Shown piece by piece: positions 44,235 through 51,790 of a stretch of 51,790 nucleotides of DNA. The notes under the pieces are model-generated. The model did no database searches. It was not told where the DNA came from and saw nothing but the letters and a program-made list of their open reading frames with translations. Every line of letters begins with the position of its first letter. The first letter of the stretch is position 1. The DNA comes from Muribaculum sp. (GTDB taxonomy: Bacteria; Bacteroidota; Bacteroidia; Bacteroidales; Muribaculaceae). The position numbers and the translations under genes were made by a program. The stretch lies in NCBI GenBank assembly GCA_023667055.1, contig JAMPAV010000001.1:846542-898331 (forward strand), in the 5' to 3' direction.

Positions 44235-44271
44235 GTAGGATGGCAACAGAAACAGATCCTACGCTTTTTTC
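44235..44271 (+). terminator. intrinsic terminator in the noncoding region
   Basis: GTAGGAT (44235-44241) pairs with ATCCTAC (44256-44262), followed by GCTTTTTTC. It has no upstream protein gene on this strand within 680 bases, which supports a noncoding transcript. Confidence 0.7.
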
Positions 44272-44436
44272 ATTTCCATATTGCCTTATTAGGCTATATG
44301 GAAGGGTTAAGAGGTTATTGGGTTAAAGGGTTATGTTAAGACTCCGTGATGTTGCATTGGTCAGGATAATGCAATCTGAGACAAACAAACTCAACTTTCA
44401 AATATGGCAATTTGTCAAAAATTAAATTTATAAGGC

Positions 44437-44769
44437 AATGGATAGTAGAGATTTGACTCCAACGCGAATCCGGCATGCGCCGGTTAGGGCGCAGAGGAAC
44501 GCGGATTTTTTATATTTCAATGCTTTGGCAGGTCAATGCAGATCAATTTCGCCCAGCGAAATTCGGATGTGAGCCGATGGATGCGGAATCTGCTATGGCA
44601 ATATTACGGAAGTCAGCGATCCGTATCCATCGGCTTCAATCTGCTATTTTGCGAAAGCAAAATGATCAACATTGCATAAGATATTGAATTAAAGATAAAT
44701 CCGCGTTCCTCCGCGCAAAAACCCGGCGAAGCCGGATCTGCGTTTGAGGTCGAATCTTTTCTATCCATT
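44437..44769. repeat. 333-base near-palindromic element
   Basis: Two diverged arms of about 90 bases lie inverted at 44437-44528 and 44680-44769. They share the exact 15-mer GAGGAACGCGGATTT (44494-44508), inverted at 44697-44711, and begin and end with AATGGATAG/CTATCCATT. Inside are AGCCGATGGATGCGGA (44572-44587) with its 15/16 complement (44620-44635), AATTTCGC-CCA-GCGAAATT (44545-44563) and ATTTTGC-GAAA-GCAAAAT (44646-44663). A solo arm lies at 41816-41906. Confidence 0.8.
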
Positions 44770-44839
44770 ACAGTGAATAGATTTAAAACCGAAACTTGAA
44801 TTAACAAACATAACAACAATAACTTACAACTTTTAATTT

Positions 44840-47800
44840 ATGAAACTAATTCTACGCCAAACTGTAGAGAGGCTTCGCCACATCGCGATGCTTCTCGTGT
44901 TTCTTTTGTGTGCCATCGGCAATGCCAACGCCCTCACCTCCGACGAAATAAACGCCGCCATACTCTCTTCCGAATCCACTATTACTCCGACATGGACAAA
45001 TGACGCTTCCTCTCCTTGGATACTTAATAGTAATAAAGAGTATATAAGGACTCCTATTATATCTGAAAACTATACCTCCACCACCTTAAAGATGAATTTG
45101 TATTGTGAATATGATGTAGAATTAATTTTTGATTCATTTATCGATTCACAGGGTGCCTGGGATAAGATACCTTTTAAAATCAAAATTGATGGAAAAGAAA
45201 GATTTGGATCCGTGTACAGTAGTAGAACTAAAAATCATTCAGTATTATCCAATGGGAATCACTCTATTGAATTTGTTGTAGATAAAATTAATCCATATTA
45301 TGTATGCATAGACAATATTGTAATTAAACCGTATATTCCTATTGAAACAGTATGTGTAAAAGAAGGATCATTACCTCTTAAATTCAAAAATGACGATCTT
45401 TATTCTTGGAGTATAGAAGACGGATACATTCAATCTACAGATAATGATGTATTTTATTCATCATCTAAAGTTTCAACTACATTTACTATAGATAAGCCAT
45501 CGCTTTTCTCTTTTGAATATCTAAACGGACAATCTTTTTATGAGACATGTGTTACTCGAGTTTATATAGATGGATTAACATATGTTGAATCTGAATCTAC
45601 TTCATGGACTCAAAAATCGTTAGTGTTATATCCTGGAACTCACACAGTGGAATTTGAAAATAGTCATAATTACAGTATTTATACTGCAGTACAAAATAAC
45701 TTCACGACAAAAATTCGTAATGTTTCTTTGACACAAAATTGGATAGAGACAAATTTATCCAACCCTGGAGAACTTGGTGAAAAATTATTTCAAGCGTTAG
45801 GAAATGGTTATATCCAAGATGCAGAAATGATCAAAATCAATGGTTCAATCAATTCTGATGATTGGAATACAATATCTAAGCTCATCAATATCAGGGCTAT
45901 TGATTTCTCTAACACCAATATCACATCTATCCCTGAAAATGCATTCCGTAATCAAAGTTGCCTTAGTACTATTATGATGCCAAATACACTTAAGGAAATT
46001 GGGAAAGAAGCTTTCGTTGGAACGGACTTCTATCAAGTGTCAATACCCAGTTCCGTTGAAAAAATAGCTGCGAAAGCATGGTACAGCACACCGCTAACCC
46101 ATATAAAATTTGAAGACAATTCAAATCTTACACATATAGGATATGCGGCATTTCAAGAAACTGATTTAATAGAGTTTGATATGCCAAATTCGGTCACTCA
46201 CTTTAGTAGGTACAATTATGAAGATACCTATTATAATAATAGCACCAACTCTAATTATGGATGGAATATTTTTGAAAATTGTTATAATCTTAAGAAACTT
46301 CATTTATCTGAAGGACTAACAGTTGTACCATTTTCCATGGCATATGGTTGTTCTTCTCTTGAAGACGTAAATATACCTAAAAATTCTACAATAATAGAAG
46401 AACGTGCTTTCTATAATACCAAATCCCTTAAATCTATAGAATTACCGGAATCACTATATTCCATTAACTTAGGTTCTTTTCGCAATTCAGGGATAGAATC
46501 CTTGATGATTCCAAAGAATGTTGCATCTATAGGACAATATGCTTTTGCCGATTGTGAGAACCTTAAAAATATAGTCCTGAATTCTCATTGCCACGACATG
46601 GATTACACTTTGTCAAATTGCACATCTTTAGAATCTGTAGAATTACCTTGTGCTACGCCACCTTCTATTACCAATGATCCATTCTCAGGTCTTACAAAAT
46701 CGAATATAAAACTTATTATACCGGATTTTGCAAAAGTCGCATATGGCATTGATAATTATTGGTGTAATTTCACAAATCAGTCAGTTGGCGATGAAGCCTC
46801 AAAGCAGGATTATTGGGCAATCAGAGGAAACCTGACACTTGACAAGGATAAAAAGATGCAAGGCACTCCTTCCGTAGAAATTTTCACCGGTGGTTCCTTG
46901 ACATTGGATACTGATTTGAATCAAAGTTTTAATGACTTTACCTACTATACAAAAGAGACAAAACCAGCAACCTTCCTTAACAAAAGCAGCAGCATCACAG
47001 CCAATAGCCTCACTACAAGATACTATGTGGAGACTGCCGACAAATGGTTCTTCTTCTCGCCGGTGTGCGATGTGAACATGAGCGATGTGACTTATCCCAA
47101 TTCCGAATCATGGATAATCCGCTACTATGACGGCGAACGCCGTGGCACACAGAACACAAACTCCGGCAACTGGAAGAATGTGCCGTCCGACGGTGTGCTC
47201 CGCAGAGGCCAGGGCTACATCATACAGGCCAAGGCTACAGGTTGGCTCAACATGCCGGTGACCAAGGAAAACCAAAACATCTTCTTCGACCAAAAGGAAC
47301 TGACAATGTCGCTCGCCAACAATCCCTCAGAAAGCGAGGTGAACGCCGGCTGGAATTTTGTCAGCAACCCATATCCGTGCTACTATGACGTTTATTTCAT
47401 GAACATGCAGGCACCAATCACAGTGTGGACTGGCTCGACTTATCGCGCATACGCATTGAACGAGGGTGACAACGGCGACGACACCTACGTGCTTCGCCCC
47501 ATGCAGCCTTTCTTTGTGCAGAAATCCTCAGCCGACCTTACCGCCGTAATGCCTTTGGTGGGCCGCCAGGTGAACACCACAATCAACCACAGCCGCGCTC
47601 CGAAACCAAACACCACCGAAGCCAATCCTCTTCGCAACCTCCTCAACCTCGAGCTTATAAAGAATGGCAGCGATGAGGCAGACGACTACACACGAGTTGT
47701 CATCAACGAACAAGCTTCGATGGACTACGAGAGAGCGTGCGATGCCTCCAAGTTTATGAGCATGGATGCCACTGTGGCCCAGTTCTTCACCCTCGGTGAA

Positions 47801-48256
47801 GATGAGACACCGATGGCCATCAACGAGCGTCCGTACGACAATGGCAATGTGGCACTCGGTGTGTATTTCCCCGAAGCCGGCGAGACATTTACCATCACCG
47901 CCACACGCAGCGACCGCCAGACATGGATTTATGATGCGGAGACCGGTATCGAACAGGATCTGACAGAAGGCGACTATACCTTCATGGTCAACAAGACAGG
48001 TTATGACTACAACCGTTTCTCAATACGTTTCTCACCGGTGACCAACGCCGTGGAAAAGACTGAGAATGTCAAGGTGAAGGTCAATGCCGGTGCAGGATAC
48101 ATTTCCGTTGTGGCCTCCGAGGATGCCAATGTTTCGGTGTATGGCACTGATGGACGTGTTGTGGCAAGTTGCATGGGTTCAAACAACTTCACTGTACCCG
48201 CAGGTGTATATGTAATCCGGGTTGACGGCCAGACCTTCAAGACAATAGTTAAGTAA
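44840..48256 (+). CDS. BspA-like leucine-rich-repeat surface protein with T9SS-type tail
   Basis: A 1138-residue exported protein. The signal peptide (residues about 15-32) ends near GNANA. Residues about 33-300 are beta-rich, possibly carbohydrate-binding. Residues about 307-633 are BspA-type leucine-rich repeats (IPENAFRNQSCLSTIMMPNTL, then SLESVELP-type units). The C-terminal part has beta domains and a sorting-tail-like end (YGTDGRVVASCMG, then GVYVIRVDGQTFKTIVK). It would be exported by the type IX system, of which PorZ is in this window. The DNA is strongly AT-rich up to about 46980 and G/C-rich after, so the gene is a mosaic. Confidence 0.85.
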   Translation: MKLILRQTVERLRHIAMLLVFLLCAIGNANALTSDEINAAILSSESTITPTWTNDASSPWILNSNKEYIRTPIISENYTSTTLKMNLYCEYDVELIFDSFIDSQGAWDKIPFKIKIDGKERFGSVYSSRTKNHSVLSNGNHSIEFVVDKINPYYVCIDNIVIKPYIPIETVCVKEGSLPLKFKNDDLYSWSIEDGYIQSTDNDVFYSSSKVSTTFTIDKPSLFSFEYLNGQSFYETCVTRVYIDGLTYVESESTSWTQKSLVLYPGTHTVEFENSHNYSIYTAVQNNFTTKIRNVSLTQNWIETNLSNPGELGEKLFQALGNGYIQDAEMIKINGSINSDDWNTISKLINIRAIDFSNTNITSIPENAFRNQSCLSTIMMPNTLKEIGKEAFVGTDFYQVSIPSSVEKIAAKAWYSTPLTHIKFEDNSNLTHIGYAAFQETDLIEFDMPNSVTHFSRYNYEDTYYNNSTNSNYGWNIFENCYNLKKLHLSEGLTVVPFSMAYGCSSLEDVNIPKNSTIIEERAFYNTKSLKSIELPESLYSINLGSFRNSGIESLMIPKNVASIGQYAFADCENLKNIVLNSHCHDMDYTLSNCTSLESVELPCATPPSITNDPFSGLTKSNIKLIIPDFAKVAYGIDNYWCNFTNQSVGDEASKQDYWAIRGNLTLDKDKKMQGTPSVEIFTGGSLTLDTDLNQSFNDFTYYTKETKPATFLNKSSSITANSLTTRYYVETADKWFFFSPVCDVNMSDVTYPNSESWIIRYYDGERRGTQNTNSGNWKNVPSDGVLRRGQGYIIQAKATGWLNMPVTKENQNIFFDQKELTMSLANNPSESEVNAGWNFVSNPYPCYYDVYFMNMQAPITVWTGSTYRAYALNEGDNGDDTYVLRPMQPFFVQKSSADLTAVMPLVGRQVNTTINHSRAPKPNTTEANPLRNLLNLELIKNGSDEADDYTRVVINEQASMDYERACDASKFMSMDATVAQFFTLGEDETPMAINERPYDNGNVALGVYFPEAGETFTITATRSDRQTWIYDAETGIEQDLTEGDYTFMVNKTGYDYNRFSIRFSPVTNAVEKTENVKVKVNAGAGYISVVASEDANVSVYGTDGRVVASCMGSNNFTVPAGVYVIRVDGQTFKTIVK

Positions 48257-48450
48257 CTTATAATACCGATGAACTTGACTCGCGTTCTGTGCGAGTTCTG
48301 GTTTCCGTAAGGAAACAGCGGTCTGTGAAAAAAGTTTTGTGAAAATTCTGTGAAAACAGTTCCGTGATGGTTCCGTGAATAAAATTTTAATTCAGCTTTC
48401 TCATGCGAAAGCAGTAGTTAAATTTTAACCGATGAGCCTTAACAATTGAA
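48257..48450 (+). other. structured leader with GTGAA repeats before the giant repeat protein
   Basis: This spacer holds the hairpins CTCGC/GCGAG (about 48281-48297), GTTTCC-GTAA-GGAAAC (48300-48315) and GCTTTC/GAAAGC (48398-48415). Between them, TCTGTGAAAA-type units and TTCCGTGA (twice) are repeated in 48330-48380. No clear promoter is visible, so co-transcription with the upstream gene is possible. Confidence 0.55.
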
Positions 48451-51400
48451 ATGAAGAATATGAGATTATTGAAAATATTGCTGCAGGTCATGATGTTCCT
48501 TACGGGGAGCGTCATGGCGCTGGCAGACTATAACCCGTCAAACCCCGCGGAACCCGGCACCCCGAAAGTTCCCCATACGCTCACGCTCACGCTCAGCACC
48601 CCCGGCGTAGCGACGCTGTATGGTGCCGGAACCTATACGGAAGGCACGCGGCAAAGGGTTTATATAGCCAACATCAAGACATACTACACGTTTGTCAACT
48701 GGACAGACCAGGATGGCGAGGTTGTATCGACAAGCAGCGACTTCTACTATGTGATGCCCGATAAAAAGGTGACATTAACAGCCAACTTCACCTACAACTT
48801 CACCTACAACCCTTCCAATCCGGCTGAGCCCGGAACACCCCACGTGCCGAGAAAACTGACGCTGACCTCGAGCCATCCCGGCGCGGCCACGCTTTATGGA
48901 GCCGGCACCTACAACGAGGGCTCAAGCCAAAGGGTATATCTGACTAACGTGCAGAACTATTACACGTTTGTCAACTGGACCGACGATGAGGGAAAGGTGG
49001 TATCGACTTCCAGGGACTTCCAGTATGTGATGCCCGACAGGAATGTCACACTTACCGCCAACTTCACATACGATTATATTTATAATCCCGCCAACCCCGC
49101 AGAACCCGGCACACCCCAGGTGCCAAGAAAGCTGACGCTGACCTCGAATTATCCCGGGGCGGCGACGCTTTACGGAGCCGGTACCTACAATGAGGGTACG
49201 ACCCAGAGGGTGTATCTGAGCAATGTACAGAATTACTATACATTTGTAAACTGGACTAATGAAATCGACAGCGTGGTCTCCACAAGCCGCGACTTCCAAT
49301 TTGTGATACCAGGCAGGAACGTAACACTCACCGCCAACTTCACATACGACTACGTATATGACCCGGCGAATCCGGCCGAACCCGGTCCGCCGGCACCGGC
49401 TGAGTCTGTGGCTGACAATATGGTTAACTTCCCGCGTTTCGGAATGTATGATGACACTCATGTCATGATACTTTGCGAGACACCGGGTTCCACCATCTAC
49501 TATACCCTCGATGGCACAGACCCCACCAACCAAAGTTCCGTCTATACAGCCCCGATATATGTAAGCGGGAATATACTGGTCAAGGCGGTTGCCACGAAAG
49601 AGGGTATGGAGAATTCTCCGATAAGGAGTTACCAAGTGACGACTTACAAGACCGCAGCCCCGAAGTTTACTTTTGCAAATAAAAAGATTGAGATTTCGAG
49701 CGACACGGAGGGTGCCGTCATAAGGTATTCCATCGGAACATCGGATCCGGACCAAAACAGCACTGTCTATACCACACCGATTACTCCCGAAGACAATTAT
49801 CAGATCCGTGCTTACGCAAGCAAGGAGGGATTGTCTGACTCCAATATCACAACCTATCTGCATCGGATAGCCGACTACTCAATGGCTGCCCCGACCTTCT
49901 CACTTGACGATAGCGGCAAACTGGTGATCACTTCCGCTGTGGAAGGCGGCACGATTCGCTACACCACCGACGGCACTGACCCCACTTCTGGAAGTACCGC
50001 CTACACTGCACCGTTAGTTCTCAACGGCAACTGCACGGTCAAAGCCTTCACCACCCATGTCAACTATTATGATTCACCCATTAGTGAATATAAGGCGGAG
50101 GGGTTCAAGGTAGAGAGACCGACGTTCAGTTTTCTGAATCCGAAATTGTCATTTACAACTGCAACTCAAGAGGCACAAATCAGATACACAATGGACGGCA
50201 GCATACCGAATGAGGAATCAACTCTATATACCGACACGCTGCGGCTGAGGGAGGACTGTCATGTAGTGGCACGCGGTTTTAAGAGCAACTACGAACCCTC
50301 CGACACTATCTCATTCAGGTATGTCTATAAGAATTATCAGTTGTCAACCCCCACTGCATCAATTGCCAACAGGAAACTTGTGTTGAAATGCAGCGACCCG
50401 CAGGCAAAGATTCGTTATTCGATGAATTCACAGGTCTCAGTGGCTGATTTTGTTCAGTATAATGACTCGGTGGTACTTTCAAATGACTGCACCATCCGTT
50501 TTTACGCCACTCGCGAGAATTACAATGATTCTCCGATGGACAGCATTATATTCAAGAAGTCGGAGCATCAGGTTGCTAAACCTTTAATCAGTTATACTCC
50601 TGATACTAAGACAGTAAGCATAACCACCGACACGAATAATGCCCAGATTCGCTATACCACCGACGGCACAGTGCCTACAGCAACCACCGGGAATGTCTAT
50701 ACAGGGCCGTTCACTGTGGAGGGCAACTTGACAATCACTGCAGTGGCATTCCGTAGCGACCTGTTCGACTCGGAGCCGGAGAAACTTGTCATCGACTCGC
50801 AGAAAGTGCCGACACCTACTGCATCGTTTGCCAACAGACAGTTGACCCTCCGTTGTGCCGATGAAGCAGCCCTGATTCATTACACCACGGATGCCAATGC
50901 TGCAAAAGGTGCTTTCAACGTCTATGAAGGTCCACTTGCTTTGATATCAAATTGCACCGTTAGGTTCTATGCCACACGTGACAGGTTCAACGACTCGGAT
51001 ATAGATAAATTTGAGTTTGTTAAATCGGATCATCAGGTTGCAAAACCTGCATTCGGTTACAACTCGAATACAAAGACCATGACCATAACCACTGCAACGA
51101 CCGATGCCCAGATCCGCTACACAACCGACGGCTCTATACCAACGGCTACAACCGGAACCCTATATAGCAGTCCGTTTGCAGTGGAGGGCAACTTGACAAT
51201 CACAGCAGTGGCATTCCGCAACGACCTGTTTGACTCAGAACCGAATGAATATGTAATTGACAGTCAGAAAGTGCCAACACCAACTAAGTCTTTTGCCAAC
51301 AGACAATTGACTCTTAATTGTGAAGACGACAAAGCAGAGATTCGTTACTCCACGGAAGACAATGCCGCGAAGGATGAATTCAACGTCTATAAGAGCCCTA

Positions 51401-51790
51401 TTAACATGACAGAGGATTGCAACGTGAGATTCTATGCCAAACGAGAGCTATTCAACGACTCAGACATGGATAGTTTTGAATTCAATAAATCCGAGCATCA
51501 GGAAGCCACCCCTAAATTGTCGAAAGGTTACAGAAACAGGACAATCACAGTGGAAGCACCGGATTGTCTCGTCGAGCTGACAATCAATGGAATTCGAACG
51601 AAACATCAGACCCCGGCCACGATAGACGTCACACCCGACATGGAAAGCATCAGAGTGGTGGCTCTTGCCCGGAATGCCGACAGATACGACTCCGAGCCGG
51701 TAGAGGAAAAGTTAGTGTTCCACCTGCCTCCGGCAGTCAGCTACGACGGACACACCATATCAGTCAGCGTAGCCGACAGCGATCCCGCCA
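48451..51790 (+). CDS. giant repeat surface protein, 3' end beyond the window
   Basis: An exported protein of more than 1113 residues with no stop before the window ends. The signal peptide covers residues 1 to about 25 (MMFLTGSVMALA). Three 92-residue units follow (residues about 31-306), each with an LTLTSxxPGAATLYGAGTY-type start and YYTFVNWTD, resembling InlB-type B repeats, joined by NPAEPGTP linkers. From about residue 330 come many domains of the chitobiase/Fn3-associated type, with the pattern IRYTTDGTxPT and an ending DSEP. Of these, a two-domain unit of 155 residues repeats exactly. No catalytic site is visible. It is probably an adhesin or surface-fibre protein and may carry a T9SS tail beyond the window. 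Confidence 0.85.
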   Translation, partial: MKNMRLLKILLQVMMFLTGSVMALADYNPSNPAEPGTPKVPHTLTLTLSTPGVATLYGAGTYTEGTRQRVYIANIKTYYTFVNWTDQDGEVVSTSSDFYYVMPDKKVTLTANFTYNFTYNPSNPAEPGTPHVPRKLTLTSSHPGAATLYGAGTYNEGSSQRVYLTNVQNYYTFVNWTDDEGKVVSTSRDFQYVMPDRNVTLTANFTYDYIYNPANPAEPGTPQVPRKLTLTSNYPGAATLYGAGTYNEGTTQRVYLSNVQNYYTFVNWTNEIDSVVSTSRDFQFVIPGRNVTLTANFTYDYVYDPANPAEPGPPAPAESVADNMVNFPRFGMYDDTHVMILCETPGSTIYYTLDGTDPTNQSSVYTAPIYVSGNILVKAVATKEGMENSPIRSYQVTTYKTAAPKFTFANKKIEISSDTEGAVIRYSIGTSDPDQNSTVYTTPITPEDNYQIRAYASKEGLSDSNITTYLHRIADYSMAAPTFSLDDSGKLVITSAVEGGTIRYTTDGTDPTSGSTAYTAPLVLNGNCTVKAFTTHVNYYDSPISEYKAEGFKVERPTFSFLNPKLSFTTATQEAQIRYTMDGSIPNEESTLYTDTLRLREDCHVVARGFKSNYEPSDTISFRYVYKNYQLSTPTASIANRKLVLKCSDPQAKIRYSMNSQVSVADFVQYNDSVVLSNDCTIRFYATRENYNDSPMDSIIFKKSEHQVAKPLISYTPDTKTVSITTDTNNAQIRYTTDGTVPTATTGNVYTGPFTVEGNLTITAVAFRSDLFDSEPEKLVIDSQKVPTPTASFANRQLTLRCADEAALIHYTTDANAAKGAFNVYEGPLALISNCTVRFYATRDRFNDSDIDKFEFVKSDHQVAKPAFGYNSNTKTMTITTATTDAQIRYTTDGSIPTATTGTLYSSPFAVEGNLTITAVAFRNDLFDSEPNEYVIDSQKVPTPTKSFANRQLTLNCEDDKAEIRYSTEDNAAKDEFNVYKSPINMTEDCNVRFYAKRELFNDSDMDSFEFNKSEHQEATPKLSKGYRNRTITVEAPDCLVELTINGIRTKHQTPATIDVTPDMESIRVVALARNADRYDSEPVEEKLVFHLPPAVSYDGHTISVSVADSDPA
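48541..49368 (+). repeat. three 276-base tandem repeats
   Basis: Codons for NPAEPG recur at 48541, 48817, 49093 and 49369, exactly 276 bases (92 codons) apart, marking three whole units. The units are clearly similar at DNA level. Confidence 0.9.
50560..51489 (+). repeat. two 465-base tandem repeats
   Basis: Codons for SEHQ/SDHQ recur at 50560, 51025 and 51490, exactly 465 bases (155 codons) apart. Each unit contains an AQIRYTTDG domain and a NRQLTL domain. Confidence 0.88.

Larger units (their letters stand above)
43804..44271 (+). ncRNA. candidate structured noncoding RNA
   Basis: The interval runs from the orphan promoter to an intrinsic terminator, about 470 bases. It holds several stems: CCCCGG/CCGGGG (43820-43832), AAACTTC/GAAGTTT (43857-43884), the perfect TTAATTTTCGC-CACA-GCGAAAATTAA (43980-44005) and GGCTTCTGCGTTGCC with GGCAATGCGAGAAGCC (about 44182-44227). 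It does not look like tmRNA, 6S, RNase P or SRP RNA to me. The existence of a transcript is inferred. Confidence 0.4.
43552..44839. other. 1288-base noncoding region, rich in hairpins and repeats
   Basis: No credible protein gene was found here. In order it contains a nested hairpin cluster (43566-43720), a copy of the ATPase promoter (43766-43797), a structured stretch ending in an intrinsic terminator (44235-44271), heptamer-like repeats, and a large near-palindromic element (44437-44769). Short open frames at 43801-43968 and 44475-44687 look like chance frames over repeats. Confidence 0.7.

Noticed and set aside
44475..44687. 70-codon reading frame inside the palindromic element
   Set aside because: It crosses inverted-repeat arms and inner hairpins; protein-like character is absent.
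36560..44839. Duplicate of the tRNA-Arg 3' end as an attachment site
   Set aside because: I looked for the T-arm and acceptor sequence further downstream and saw no second copy in the window.
48922..49863. 313-codon minus-strand frame opposite the giant repeat protein
   Set aside because: It is the antisense shadow of tandem repeats; its apparent repeats follow from the plus-strand gene.

Overview
The window looks like a chromosome segment of a gut Bacteroidales bacterium, most likely a Muribaculaceae-type organism. The reasons are a SusC/SusD glycan-use locus, BACON and GH115/GH28 enzymes, a PorZ-type protein with C-terminal-tailed surface proteins of the type IX secretion kind, and repeated Bacteroidales promoters (TTTG, 19-20 bases, TAnnTTTG). 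Both ends cut through genes. All assignments come from reading sequence; no database search was run.

Layout. (1) Bases 1-7.9 kb: a polysaccharide utilization locus with a SusC whose 5' end is missing, SusD, a surface lipoprotein and a BACON-GH5 endoglucanase. (2) 8-20 kb: mostly housekeeping genes on the plus strand: an Lrp regulator, a YfhO-type membrane protein, a methyltransferase-like protein, XerD, one reading frame joining RdgB to PorZ, TrmB, Mrp, PanB, a GH18 protein and a Fur-family regulator. (3) 20-24 kb, minus strand: a TolC/EmrA/EmrB-like efflux operon. (4) 24-32 kb: GH115 alpha-glucuronidase, a Pif1-like helicase, a dicarboxylate-type symporter and a GH28 polygalacturonase-type enzyme. 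(5) 32-36.3 kb, minus strand: a TonB-like protein, a TonB-dependent receptor with a calycin-like lipoprotein, and two FKBP isomerases. (6) 36.5-44.8 kb: an accessory-looking region next to tRNA-Arg(TCT). It holds two AAA/DUF4143 ATPases, an AbiE-type toxin-antitoxin pair whose toxin carries two in-frame stops, a membrane protein, and about 1.7 kb of noncoding DNA rich in repeats and hairpins. (7) 44.8 kb to the end: two large surface proteins, one a mosaic leucine-rich-repeat protein with a T9SS-like tail, the other a repeat protein that runs off the window.

How the genes fit together. The SusC/D locus, GH5, GH115, GH28 and GH18 fit a lifestyle based on plant or host glycans. PorZ belongs to the cell-surface attachment complex of the type IX system, which would anchor proteins such as the one at 44.8 kb. 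The strongest second-look items are the RdgB-PorZ frame; the decayed AbiEii beside an intact antitoxin and operator; the 33-base promoter repeats before the second ATPase and their partial duplicate behind it; a candidate structured RNA at 43.8-44.27 kb; and a 333-base near-palindromic element at 44.44-44.77 kb with a solo arm 2.6 kb away.
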